A stretch of DNA of 64,000 nucleotides, taken from Aptenodytes patagonicus. Lineage: Eukaryota; Chordata; Aves; Sphenisciformes; Spheniscidae. This document shows, piece after piece, positions 12,171 through 23,284 of the stretch (position 1 is the stretch's first letter; every line of letters starts with the position of its first letter). A model generated the notes under the pieces. The model saw only the letters and a program-made list of their open reading frames with translations. It searched no databases and was not told where the DNA came from. The stretch covers positions 134,245,636-134,309,635 of the forward strand of contig NC_134950.1 in the NCBI RefSeq assembly GCF_965638725.1. The letters run 5' to 3'. The position numbers were made by a program, and so were the translations under genes.

Positions 12171-14123
12171 GTGTCGCCTCCAAAAAAAAAAAAAAAAAAA
12201 AAAAAAAGAGAGAGAGAGCATGCTGGCTTCCGCCTCAGTCGTCAGAAGTTAAGGTAAGCAGGCCACAAATACGCTGCTATCAGTCGTGAATGGCGGAGTT
12301 TATGTCCCAGTGATTTATGACCGTAGACTTAAATGTCGGTTCAAGAAGAGTTCACAAGCTGGGGCTTCCTTCCAGGCAGTGACTGATACCCTTACACTTC
12401 GTGTTCAGGCAGCTCTCTCTCCTCTCTTCCCCCCCCCCCCCCCCCGCCCTCTCAACTTTGTCTTTATCTTTCAGGAAATCTTTCAGGGGGGCTGCCTGGT
12501 TTTTCGTCCTAGAGTCAGAGTTTGGGGCTCGTTTGGGAGTTACAGAGCAAAGATCTGGCGTGCTTGGGAAGGGGGGAGGCGGAGGGAAGGAGAGGGTAGG
12601 GGAGAGCTGAAGTGGGGGAACTGAACGGGGGGGACTTGCCTTCCCCAAGCAGCTTTCATCTGCTGTCTCCGGGCTGTCTGGGTGGAGGGAGAGAAGTTGG
12701 TAAAGGGCAGAGAGGTGTATTGCACAAACGGAGGTGGAGCCGATTAAATGGGCACTGGAAAAATTGGGGGCCCAACTGTGTTTGTGAGACCTGGCCTTTT
12801 GTCTCCGAGGGGGAGAGGAGAGCTCTTCCCATCCCAGGCACCGGCTGGGGTGGCAAACTTCCCCCCCCCCCTTCCCTCTCCCGTTAGGTCGCTGTTATTA
12901 TCGTGATCGTTGTCGCTCTTAATCCCGCTATTCCCGCTTTCGCCAGGAATGGCCGGGCGCTCCTCAGGTTACCCCCGCTTCTCTATAACTTAGTAGGAAG
13001 TGATTAACTTGGCGAAGCCAAAGGCGGGAGCTGGTTTGGTTGGTTTTTTTGTGGCTGTTTTGTTTTGTTTTGGTTTGGTTTTTTTCCCCCTTGCTGGCAG
13101 GCGGCCGAAGCTTCAATAATATTTTGCCTTCCGAGTAAAGTTGCCTATTGTCTGCGGGCAGGCGGCTGCGGGAGCAGCGCGCTCCGCGTCCCCGCTCAGC
13201 GCTGCCCGTCCTGCCAGCGCCAGCAAACTTCCAAGCGGCCAGGGGAAGGCGGAATATTTGATGTCGCGATCATGAAAGGCGAGTGCCTTTGTAAAATCAC
13301 CGCTGGCTCATTATTTCCTCTTTCTCCTCTGGTAGTGGTGTCTATATTCTCTCTTTCAAAGGAATTGAGAAAAATCACACCAGGCCTCGATAGCATCAGG
13401 AAGGAGAGGCGAGGAGCTGGAAATTGTGTGCGCGCCTCAGATCTCCATCGGCTTATTAGCTTAATAACATCCAAAGAGCTTGATTAGTGCAATAACAGGG
13501 TAGCCGCCCTGCTGTAGGTGTGTTACCTTCATTTTGTTACGACCTAACAAAGGGAATAGTGTTTTCTAAGAACTCGTATAACTTGAAAGGCGTAGAATGA
13601 GCTCGTTTGGTGCATGTGTTGTGTAAGGCTTTTCGCCCCTAAGCATTTGTCCTCGTTAGATGTTTTGGGGGAAAATATCCAGCTGCTTAAGTACAGGGAA
13701 AGTGGCTAAAGAAACGAGAGCTCTTCTGATCCGAAAAGACGTAGTTGTTGGTCAGCAAGGGGGTAGGGGGACGGTGAGGAACACACTTTAATTTCTGAGA
13801 ACAATGTGAGTGCGTGTGGAAAGAGCTCCTAGGTCGGAGATTGCGCACAGGTCTCCTCTCTCATTAATGCGGGCGATTCTTTAACTGGTTATTTTCAGGC
13901 AGGTAACCAGTAGACTTCAATCCGGGGAAAAAAAAAAAACAACCAGAAAGAAAGAAGGACGGGGGACAAAAAGAGGCGGGGGGGGGGAGGGAAAGGGATT
14001 CGCTCGGGCAGGAGAAGCATTCTCTGGGTTTGTGTCCACCCTCTCCCCAGCCAAGTGACCCTCATACATCAAATTACATAGCAGTTTCCAAGACAGAACC
14101 TATTATCGCTAAGTTGGAAGGAA

Positions 14124-14140
14124 AGTTCAAGCCGTGGTCA
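14124..14140 (+). promoter_or_regulatory. Weak DR5-like candidate upstream of HOXA3
   Basis: AGTTCA (14124-14129) and TGGTCA (14135-14140) are direct half-sites with a five-base gap (AGCCG). The second half-site has a mismatch in its first base. The site is about 1.1 kb upstream of the HOXA3 start. This could be chance. Confidence 0.25.
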
Positions 14141-15044
14141 TGGAGATGAACGCTGGTTTTTCAGGTTCCTGGTGTGTTTTTTTCCCCCAATCCATCATGT
14201 TTTAACAGGTAGGATCTGGCTGATTCCACGAAAAGTTAGTGTCTTGAAAATAGCTGCTGAAAAAACCAAACCAACAACCGCCAAAGCGCCCAACTTGCCC
14301 CTGCTGGCCTCGCTGAAGGGGCTTCGCGCGGCGCCGGGTGCAGCTGAGGCTCCAGACCCGCTCGCGGGTGGGAGGCGGGCGCGGGGGCTGCGTGGGGCGG
14401 CCCCAGCCGCGCTCCGGGGGCCGAGCGGGAGCCGCTGCGGGCGGCAGCCGGGGCTCGCCCGGGCAGAAACTGCTGCTGCCGGGGTGCGTGACCGGGGCGG
14501 CTCGGGTGGTGTGCGAGCACGGAGGGGAGAAGGCGCTGGCTTTGTTTATTTTCCTATCGAGCATTTCATAGACAAGCCAAAATCCGTCACTTGGGATCGG
14601 GGTGTGTAAATATCCCTGGCTAGGAAACCTTTCCACCCAGCTCCTGCCCCCTGCCACACGTAGACAGGAACAATCTCATGCATTTCTTTGAAGTTGTATG
14701 GAGAGCTGTAACCTGGAGAGAAAGGCTAAAAATAAAACGACGCCGGTTACAGGAGAGGGTTTGATCCTACAGCTGGAATGAAGGAACAGCCCAGCCCCTT
14801 CACATTACTGATTCCTCGATCACCCTTATCTCAGAGACTGGTATTAAAACAGCCTCTCGGTGATAAACGATCAACCCCCTTGCCATGTGGTGCCCTGCTC
14901 TGTTTCTTAAGAAGAAAGAAAGAAAAAACCCTAGAAAGCCCCTATCCCGGTGCAGCAAAGCGCATATTTGTAGCTGCCAGTAAATCCAGACAGCTTTTAT
15001 ATCGAAATGTTCTGCGCCTGAGGCCAAGTCATGCTGCTAAATAT

Positions 15045-15051
15045 TGCTGAC
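15045..15051 (+). promoter_or_regulatory. Candidate MAFB half-MARE upstream of HOXA3
   Basis: TGCTGAC preceded by the A/T-rich AAATAT fits the extended half-MARE bound by large MAF proteins. MAFB (kreisler) directly activates Hoxa3 in rhombomeres 5/6 in mouse and chick, although the published element lies further upstream as I remember. The site sits about 100 bp before the proposed 5' UTR acceptor. Confidence 0.35.
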
Positions 15052-15147
15052 CACTTTTTCTTTTATGGCTTTCATGTCACTTAGCTATTGAAAGTAAGAT
15101 GGATTTGTACCATTTCTTCACCCTGCTCTGCTCTCCCCACACCCCAG

Positions 15148-15264
15148 GTCTGCCCGGAGAGGCCATTGGAGGAAGAGCGCCACGTGACAGAGGGGTGCCA
15201 ATGTTATTCTCCAAGGGTGTCAAGACCCTGTCAGTTTGCGAAATAAATATTGGGAAACAACGAA
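15148..15264 (+). other. HOXA3: Probable HOXA3 5' UTR segment with candidate splice acceptor
   Basis: A pyrimidine-rich stretch (CTGCTCTGCTCTCCCCACACCC) ends in CAG at 15145-15147, a good acceptor; vertebrate HOXA3 transcripts commonly splice upstream non-coding exons onto the first coding exon. The segment from 15148 to the ATG contains an E-box CACGTG overlapping a MEIS-like TGACAG (CCACGTGACAG, about 15181-15191) and the sequence GAAATAAATATTGGG just before the start. That the acceptor is used is inferred; RNA evidence is needed. Confidence 0.5.
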
Positions 15265-15736
15265 ATGCAAAAAGCGACCTACTACGACAGCTCTGCGATC
15301 TATGGTGCCTACCCCTACCAAGGAGCAAATGGTTTCACTTATAATGCGAGTCAACAGCAATATCCTCCATCTTCATCACTTGTGGAAACTGAGTACCACC
15401 GCCCCGCGTGCTCCCTCCAGTCCCCCGGCAGCTCCGTGTCCCACCACAAGGCCAATGACATCAATGAGAGTTGCATGAGGACCCTCCCCAGCCAGCCTCT
15501 CCAGCCCCCCGGCCTTGCCGACCCACAGGCCCCACCGCAGCCGCCTCCGGCCCAGCAGGCACAACCTCCACCTCCGTCCTCCGCCTCACCATCTCAAAAT
15601 GCCAGCAGCAACCCTGCCCCGGCCAACCCCACCAAGAGCCCCGCTCTTAACTCACCCACCATGTCCAAACAGATATTCCCATGGATGAAAGAGTCTCGGC
15701 AAAACACAAAGCAGAAAAACAGCAGTTCCAGTTCAG
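15265..15736 (+). CDS. HOXA3: HOXA3 coding exon 1
   Basis: The exon encodes residues 1-157 plus the first base of codon 158. It ends in a Ser run with the donor ...TTCAG|GTATGA at 15737. The hexapeptide IFPWMKES is directly readable (Trp140). Between residues 75 and 130 the sequence is dominated by Pro, Gln, Ala and Ser, the part of HOXA3 that varies most between species. The splice phase (1) and position just after the Ser run match the family. Confidence 0.97.
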
Positions 15737-17951
15737 GTATGAAACATGCTCCCCCCTCTCCCTGGGTACCCCTGGGCTGGCCACGCATCCGGCGGGGAGG
15801 AGGGCAGCCCTTCCCACCTTCAATTCGGTGAGGGGAGGGAGTGGGCTTTTTTCCTCTCCGAGTTGACCCCCTCAAGCTTTTGGAAAGGGGTTGCCACCAC
15901 TTGTAAGGGGAGCTCAGCAAACAAACCACCCCCTGCAAAACTTTCCCAGCCTTGCGGGATGGGTCCGAAGTGATTTTGTTTCCTAGTGGCTAAACCACTT
16001 GTGCCCTTCTGCATCTATCACATTTCCTAGGTAATCTCCCCTCCAGTAAATCATGTCAGTGCGGAGCAGCCCAGGCCTTAAGCCAGAGGCCTGTCCCGAG
16101 TACTTTGTTGGCACGGTGCTGTTAGATTAATAAGACAGTGACCTATCTCTGCTGAAGTGTAACAGGAATAAAATAGCTCATAATCATTTGCAGGCAGGAT
16201 CAATGCCCTGCATGTAGTCAGAACCTCTTCCTATTTTAACAAGCTGATTGGCAAAGTTACAAGCCTGGTAAACAAAAATCATTCTGGAGTGCCATAAACT
16301 TCAGCCCATAAAATATTATTTGAGGGATGGAAGTGTATTTTAACGCTTTTATTACTCGAGGAAACTCAAACTGATAACACCAGTGCTAGCTCCAATGCCC
16401 AGGAGTTGGGCTTGTATTAACCTCTTCCTCTTTTTCTCTTAAATGTGCCTTGGAAATAGAGTCCAAAACTTTAGCAAATGTCTTCGCCAGTCTGCTTTTT
16501 AAAGCCCTAGTAACATAGCTGTTTACAGCCTTTTATATCATGTATTTATTTTATGAAAAAGCAGTAACATTTAAATATGCCTGTATGCAAGCCTAGCCAC
16601 TGTATGTTCTTCTTATGTATATTATACTTCCCAATCACTACCATATGTTTATGCTATATGCTAGACGTGATAGAAACACTATACTGTCAATTCCATGCTT
16701 ATGTGTTACAAAGTTACATTGTAGACACCTAACTTTCAGGTATCTCTAGCTGATGTGTATATATTGGGGGTTTCAGAGAAAGAAGGCTGCAGGTCTTTAC
16801 AGCAATGGAGAATAGCTAGTTCTTGAAGACCCTGATCCCACTATGTTAGCAGAGCCAAACCTTAAGAGTTTCTAAACCCCACTATGTTTCCCTGAACCTT
16901 TCTTACTCCTTTATGCAAAGCTCAAGATATGTTGTCTGCTGTCAGTCTCGAAGGAAGCAAGTATAGTCATATAGTGACACTAATGAGGTGAAGGAAGTCT
17001 ACTGAGGCTTGTAGCTTGGCACAACTGAGCTCACGCCATGGGGGAGTACTTGTTGCACATGTGGGCGTCCATCTCGCGTCCGAGAGCTGGACTCTTCAGG
17101 TGCTGGTGGTGTTGGCCGTTGCCTCTGGTTGCCGTGTCCGGGTTTGCCATGCTGATTGTGTTCTTTGTGTGATTTACATAGGTGAGAGTTGTGCTGGTGA
17201 TAAAAGCCCTCCGGGGCAAGCCTCCTCTAAGCGAGCCCGTACAGCTTACACAAGTGCCCAGCTGGTAGAACTGGAAAAGGAGTTCCACTTCAATAGGTAC
17301 CTTTGCAGGCCACGAAGGGTAGAGATGGCTAATTTGCTCAATCTCACAGAAAGACAGATCAAAATCTGGTTTCAGAACCGCAGAATGAAATACAAAAAGG
17401 ATCAAAAGGGCAAGGGCATGATGACCTCTTCAGGAGGACAGTCCCCAAGCAGAAGCCCTGTCCCTCCAGCTGCTGGGGGATATCTAAACTCTATGCATTC
17501 TTTAGTAAACAGTGTCCCCTACGAGCCCCAGTCGCCTCCGCCATTTAACAAGCCACATCAAAACACCTATGGCATCCCTGCATCGTATACCGCTCCTCTT
17601 AATAATTGCCCACCTCCTCAAAAGAGATACACAGGGACGGCAGCTGTGACACCTGAATACGATACTCATCCTCTTCAAGGCAACGGTTATGGGAATCCAC
17701 ATATACAGGGAAGCCCCGTCTATGTAGGGGGCAACTACGTGGAGACCATGACCAGTTCTGGGCCTTCCATCTTTGGTCTAACTCATCTCCCTCATCCTCC
17801 CTCTGCCAACATGGACTACAGTGGGGCTGGGCCAATGGCCAACAATCACCACCATGGACCTTGCGATCCGCACCCAACATACACAGACCTTACCGCTCAC
17901 CATCCTTCTCAGGGAAGAATTCAGGAAGCGCCCAAACTCACCCATCTGTAA
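15265..17951 (+). CDS. HOXA3: HOXA3 homeobox protein, whole coding span (two exons, 413 aa)
   Basis: Coding sequence is join(15265..15736, 17182..17951), 1242 nt including the TAA stop. The product is a nuclear sequence-specific transcription factor of Hox paralogue group 3, which in vertebrates patterns rhombomeres 5/6 and the third and fourth pharyngeal arches (thymus, parathyroid). Visible order: conserved N-terminus starting [14 protein letters not shown], a Pro/Gln/Ser-rich low-complexity region (about 75-130), the PBX-binding hexapeptide IFPWMK (137-142), a Ser run, the homeodomain (173-232), and a long C-terminal region ending QEAPKLTHL as in other group 3 proteins. The ATG at 15265 is preferred over an in-frame ATG at 15250 because MQKATYY is the family N-terminus and the extra five residues are not. 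Length is somewhat shorter than the human protein (443 aa by memory), mostly from fewer Pro/Ala/Gly residues. Confidence is very high; no frame or splice defect is seen. Confidence 0.98.
15737..17181 (+). other. HOXA3: HOXA3 intron (1445 bp)
   Basis: A GT...AG intron bounded by the two coding exons. The first 100 bp are GC-rich; the rest is AT-rich and free of identifiable repeats. It contains TTATTTGAGG and several ATTA/TAAT homeodomain cores, but I see no combination specific enough to call an enhancer. Confidence 0.9.
17182..17951 (+). CDS. HOXA3: HOXA3 coding exon 2 (homeodomain exon)
   Basis: The acceptor is ...TTACATAG|GTGAGAG at 17181/17182; it completes Gly158 and continues [21 protein letters not shown]. 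The homeodomain spans residues 173-232, with recognition-helix residues [14 protein letters not shown], including Trp220 (HD48) and Asn223 (HD51), the invariant DNA-contacting residues. The C-terminal half keeps the group 3 blocks [45 protein letters not shown] and HPTYTDLT. The open frame running upstream into the intron to 17016 is read-through, not coding. Confidence 0.97.
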
Positions 17952-18870
17952 GAGACAGGAGTCACTAAGTGGGACACCAAGCCCCCATCTTTTGGAAAGT
18001 ACTCTCCCCTTCCCTTGTCTCTCTCCTCCTCCCCCCCCCCCCGGTGTGTCCCCCCCTCCCCTTCTCGTTTCTTTTGTTCGTTTTGGTTTGTTTTGTTTCC
18101 TTTGGTAAAAGCGTTTTCTAGTTTATGTGACGTAGCAATATTTGTTGCTTGAATTGCTCTATAGTTTCACTAGTGGATATTTATCTTCTTGAACTGTAGC
18201 CTTGTGTCTCACTTTGGGAGTATGCAGAGGCTTTATACTTTACCTTCTACACTTTTATCAAAACAGGGTATATGAACAAATTTTCTATAAAAGGAATTCT
18301 TAAATGTGAATTTGTTCGTACATGATTGATCCCACGGGGAAGCAATTTTTTTTATTGCACTTCTTTTAAATAGCGAGAAAGACATCAAGAGCGCTTGGAC
18401 AGGGACTCCCTGGACAATTATTAATACGTGTAAGTCTTTCAATGTGTGTATGCTGGTGAACATTCAGATTTATTTATATTTTTTTTTTCAAACATTGAAT
18501 AATCTAAGTGTTTAAAATTTTATTTATCCCCATTTGTTCATATTTATATATATATAAAAAAGCTGTACCCTGAATATTCAGGAAGTATTTACCTGGCCAT
18601 ATGTTAGGTGGCACATCGGCACGCGTAGGAAATATCATTTGAAAGGAAACTATAACTCCTTTTATTAAAAATGGTGATAACGATGATGATGACGATGCAA
18701 TAAAATCTGGGAAAAAAGATCACGGTTTGAATACTTCATGCTTGTAACATCCAGCTAGGCGGAAAGCGTGTGAAGCTGAAAAGGCTAGATTTGTTTTGAA
18801 AGTTATACATTCCTTGCTGCTCACGTTCTGGAAAAAAAAAAAAATAAAGTTTTTATTCTGAATAATAAAG
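17952..18870 (+). other. HOXA3: HOXA3 3' UTR with polyadenylation signals
   Basis: Downstream of the stop there is a C-run (18028-18042), then an AT-rich 3' UTR with ATTTA and TTATTTATATT segments typical of unstable regulatory mRNAs. AATAAA hexamers occur at 18699-18704, 18843-18848 and 18864-18869. The first may give a shorter form; the last two sit just before the GC-rich intergenic sequence begins. Which is used cannot be told from sequence alone. Confidence 0.7.
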
Positions 18871-21800
18871 AGTTAAGAACACGTTCTTCGCAGCGCAAGG
18901 GAAGGGAGAGCCCTTCATGACGTGGGGAGTTGGGAAACTCGTCTGTAAACTCACACGAGGATCCGCTCGCCCACCCGAAGGGTCCCGCGACGCCTTTTCA
19001 GCATTTCATAGGCAGGCAGAGGGACTTCTTTTTCTGTTTTTCCCCAGCGGGGTTCCACGGCCCGCGGCGGCGGCCGCCTCCCCCTGCGCCCGCTGCGCGG
19101 TGCCCGCCCGGCGCGGAGGGCAGGCGGGCGCCGATCGCCCCCTCCCCGCGGCCTGGCCGGCCCCCCGCCCCGGGGCTCCGGTGGGGGACCGGCCGCGGAG
19201 CAGCGCGGGGAGCGTCCCCCGCCTCCCGGGCAGGCCAGCCGGGTGTGGGTGTGGGGGTGTGTGTGGGGGGTGTGTGTGTACGAGTGTGTGCGTGAAGCAC
19301 ATGGGAGCAGAGCTCGGGATAAAGCCCCGCGTGGGTGCGGGCGCGGAGGGGCCGCCTCGGCCCCCGGGCTCGCCCGCTGGGGAAGGAGGGGAGCCGGGCG
19401 GCGGCCGGCTGCGGAGCCCCGCCAGCGCTTGGGAGCAAGGGTGGTAGAGCAGGCCCCCGGCCAAACCCCAAACGCGGCTGGGGGGTGGGTGCCGAGCCCT
19501 GCTGCCTCCGGGCACGGCTCCTTCCACCCGCCGCCGTTTTTTCCCTTTTCCTTAAGGAAGTGGATTTTATCTTTCTTTTTTTTTTTTCTATTTTAATTAT
19601 TATTTTTTATTTTATCTGGGGGTTGTTTAATTTTTGCTGAGCCGCCTTCCCTCCCCATCGCAGCCTGAAGCTGTGGGGGAGGGGAGCCTTGTGTTCCCTC
19701 TCTTCCCGCGGGGGTGTGGATGTGTGTGCGTGTGTGCGTGGCGGTGGCGGTGGGGGGGGGCACACGGTACTGCAGAGGGGCGACTGTCCCGGCCCCAAAC
19801 GGGCACCCGCGGGGGTCTCCGGTCCCAGTCAGCTCGAGGTGGAAGGCAGAAACCCGCAAGCGTGTGCTTAAATCCGATTTTTCTTCCTTTCAGGCGAAAT
19901 GTCCGTAATTTTTAGATTGAAACTTGAAAGATAAATCAAAACGGACCTTAATAGACTAGGTAAAATATACCCCTGCACGTTTATAAAGACATATTCCTAT
20001 GCTGTGTAGATAATAACGCACGCCGTTCACCATCTGTATCTTTTAGAGCACGGAAAAAAATGTCGCCATTTTGGTCTCATGCTGAAATATTATTAATCTT
20101 TGGGCTTTATCTTGTTCCCAGAACCATCCTTGCCTGATGCTGAAACATTGTCATGCATCTCTGAATCTATATAGAGCTCTTCGGCATAAATAGATAAAGC
20201 ATGCTCCGTCAAAGAAAGGGATTGCAAATATATTTATACCGTGCTGTTTATTGTATATATAGATATGTAACCGTGGAAGGAAAGGTTACGTAGTCTGATA
20301 TTTTTCATTGAAACCTGATTATTAACCAATACAGACCAACGACTGATTATTATTTTGTAGGCGAAGGAAGCATTTTTGCAACATTGCAAGTCATTGCTCG
20401 TTTCGAATGAGCGCCCGTATAAAATTCAAACCGGCCCCCCACCCCTCGGATCAGTTAGGTTAGATACAACAAAAGGTAACGGTACAGTCGGTGATTCGCA
20501 CTGTGTGGCTCCTTTAGCACCACGAATTACATTTAGGAAAATGTTCAGAGAGAAGGAATTTGGCGTTTCACCCCCCTCCCACTCCGAAGAAAGAAAAATA
20601 CTGGCGATTTTGCACCCTTCTTTCCAGAAACCGTACTCAACCCCTTCTTCGGAGCCTGTAGGTTGCGAATAAGAATTTGTATTTTTGCATTTAAGATTCG
20701 CCCGATTAAAAGATCCCTCTGGAGGCAGAAGTAATTGATTTGCCCAAGAATTTCGCGTCCCTTCTCCGAAGGTTTTGTTCCAGGTGGTTTTTGTATTAGA
20801 CTGACCACAAGAAACAAATGTGCAGAATAGAGACACCCACACAGGTTTTACTCACAAAGCCTGGTTAAAGTCCAAACCTCTCTCTTTATTATTTGTCATC
20901 CTGCTGTTAATCCCAATATTTTCCAGAGAGGGAAAAAAAAAATTAAAGAAAACGAAAAGCCCGGCCCCAAGGTAGGCACTGAGAAGCAAAATAAAACCGG
21001 ACTTTTCCCACAAGCAGCCCAGTCCTCTGCCAGCATATTTTAAAAGCAGCTTTTTTCCTTGTTTACTTGCGTTTCTTGCTCTGCCTCTTTTCTCGGCCAC
21101 ATTTGATCTTGGAAAGAGCAAGAAGCCTTAAATGTGTTCTTAAGGGCCAGTAGCTGTCAAACCTTTTGGCGGCCAAGATTGATCGCGCGCAGACACCACC
21201 AGAGCTTTGTTTGGACTAAAAGCAAGAAAATTAAACCCCTAGCATTTTCCAACAGCATCGATATTTGTAAGGCATCCCTTTCGAGGGATTAAATGACAAG
21301 TCTCGTTCTATATTTTATTTAAACAAGCAACCACCAAAAAGCCCATTTAAAGCCTCCCGGCCCCTCCCCTCCCCCTCTCTCCAATGCCTTCGCAGATATG
21401 CTACATCTTGTGGGTGCATTAACTTAAAACCGATTTTTTAAATGCGCTTCGTGCAGTCTGGACGCAGACTGATCCGCTGAGTGCTTGGGGTCTTGTTTTC
21501 TCCCCCCCCCCCCCTTTTCTTCTTCTTTTTTTTTTCTTTTCTTTTTTTTTTTTTAATTACGAAGACGCTTGCCGACCCCTTTTTGGCAACTCCGAAAATA
21601 AAGCGAGACGGCACCGCATCGCGCTGGCGATGGTCCCTGGCTCCTCGAGGACGCGGAGAGCGGCTCGGAAGCGCCTTCCCCCCCGGCCCCCCGGCGCACC
21701 CCACCCCGCCGGGCACCCCGGGCTCCGCTGGAAGGCAAGCCCCGTCCGGGCTGCCCAGGGAGGCTGTGACCATAGGATTCATCAGGCTGGTGACTGTGGC

Positions 21801-22919
21801 CATCATTGTCATCGCTCTCCCTCTCGCCTCGGTCTGGTTGGAAAATTGTGCCCAAAGCATCCAAATTCGGGACTTGCCTCGACCTAGCAGGGGCGACTGG
21901 AGACGGCGGCGGCGAGAGCCAAGCGTCGGAGGCGAGTGCCGTCTCTCAAGTCATAACCCGGCAGCATTTTCGCTCTGCCTGGCCCCGTGAAAACAAACCC
22001 GCTACCAGCCCGTATATTTCCTGGTAATCGAAAATACTCACCAGACCCAGCCTACTACGGTTATTAAGCAAATTATGCCAGCAGACGGGAGTATCGTTTG
22101 CAAGCTAAGGCACAGGATTTGGGTTTTTTTTTAAAGAGGCAACAGCCAGCCGCGTTTGCAGCCTCGCGATTTGGCTCGCCCAGAGAGGTACTCCTAGGGT
22201 TATGTTTTACGGTCCAATCCCGGGAAGCCAACTGGAGAGGGAAGTCATGAAGCACAAGGGCTGCTGCCTATGTGACTCTTCCCCTAGAAGCAAGGTTGCT
22301 GAGGAAGATCCTGTTAAACAATGGCTCGGCACCGGCGGCCAATTGTTCTCCGTACTGTACACCCGATAGCCACCAAAAAAAGAAAAAAAGGAAAGGAAAA
22401 AAAAAAAAGGGGAAAAAAAAAAGGAAAAAAGAAAGAAAAAAAACCGAACAAGAAAAAAAAAAGGAAAGAAAAAGGAGCCCATCGAGGTTGAGTCGGGAAG
22501 GAGAAACTAGTTTTGGAGGAAGTGCTATTCCTAGGAAAAAATCAAGACCCTCTGCTTCAGACTCCTGCCTGGGTGTAACTTCTTATGCGGGGGCCTGGCG
22601 GTGTCAAAACTTTGAAGATTAATGGATTACTTTGTTAATGACTCAAGGCGTCAGATTGAGGTGCTTAAATGATTTGTGAGGTGCAAAGCGTTTTCCTGAC
22701 AGTCCCAAACAATGAGGGAAGAGTGTGCGGGTGGAGGCGAGGGAGGCAGCAGGCTGCAGGACAAGCAGCCACACACACGCTCTCGCACACACACGCTCAC
22801 ACACACACACACACTCGCAGCCTCTCACACAAACATATCCACGCACACGCACCCTCCCCCCCACCCCCGATCGTTTCAGATTAGGACGCCAAGGGGATAG
22901 ATACTCGAGATATCATTTC
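18871..22919. other. HOXA3-HOXA2 intergenic region
   Basis: A CpG-rich block spans about 19040-19540, with (GT)n at 19241-19292. A second GC/GT patch lies at 19690-19800. The rest is AT-balanced, with AT-rich stretches at 19900-20360 and 21120-21340. A MEIS-type CTGTCA (21154-21159) and AGATTGATCG (21176-21185) lie about 2.1 kb before HOXA2, the distance reported for the mouse Hoxa2 rhombomere 3/5 enhancer. Simple repeats: T/C-rich 21500-21555, A/G-rich 22373-22470, (CA)n 22771-22855. No gene is supported. Confidence 0.6.
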
Positions 22920-23284
22920 CCTCTTTAAAAAAAGTGTAAATAAAGCCTTTCTGGCCCCCAATGAGGCGTTCCTTCCCGACTTTTTTGGATCAATCAAACA
23001 GACAGTGGCTTCTTTTGATTAAAGCCCAAATTGTCATTGGGCAGAGGCAATCATGTGACAGCCAATTCGGTCCAATTTCAACCTTGTCTCCATGAATTCA
23101 ATAGTTTAATAGTAGCACGGTCCCCATACGGCTGTAATCAGTGAATTAGAAAAAAAACACCCCACCAGCGATCTTCTATGCTATATTTTTTTCTCCTCTC
23201 TCTCCTTTTTCCTGAGCCTTCCCCCCCCCGAGCCCCCTGAATCCGAGGGAACTTTTTCTCCGCGGGGGCTGCCAGTTGAAGGCC
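22920..23284 (+). promoter_or_regulatory. HOXA2: HOXA2 proximal upstream region with PBX-HOX, MEIS and CCAAT motifs
   Basis: This stretch immediately before the HOXA2 start contains GGATCAATCA (22987-22996), which on the minus strand is TGATTGATCC, a PBX-HOX bipartite site. It also holds a MEIS/PREP TGACAG (23056-23061), CCAAT boxes at 23063-23067 and 23073-23077, and several TAAT/ATTG cores. The block 23020-23130 is AT-balanced between GC-rich neighbours, as expected of a conserved promoter. The transcription start is not resolved; no clear TATA box is seen. Confidence 0.6.

Larger units (their letters stand above)
12171..15147. other. HOXA3 upstream flank
   Basis: Contents: A-run 12181-12206; PBX-HOX type TGATTTATGA at 12311-12320; C-run 12430-12445; a regulatory-looking AT-balanced block 13240-13640 with CGCGATCATGAAAGG and several TTATTA cores; a CpG-rich patch 14310-14530. 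Vertebrate HOXA3 has several non-coding upstream exons; some probably fall here, but I could not place them. Confidence 0.55.

Noticed and set aside
17016..17181. Open frame extending HOXA3 exon 2 upstream
   Set aside because: It lies in the intron; the acceptor at 17181/17182 restores the known Ser-run to ESCAGD junction, and the upstream residues match no Hox protein.
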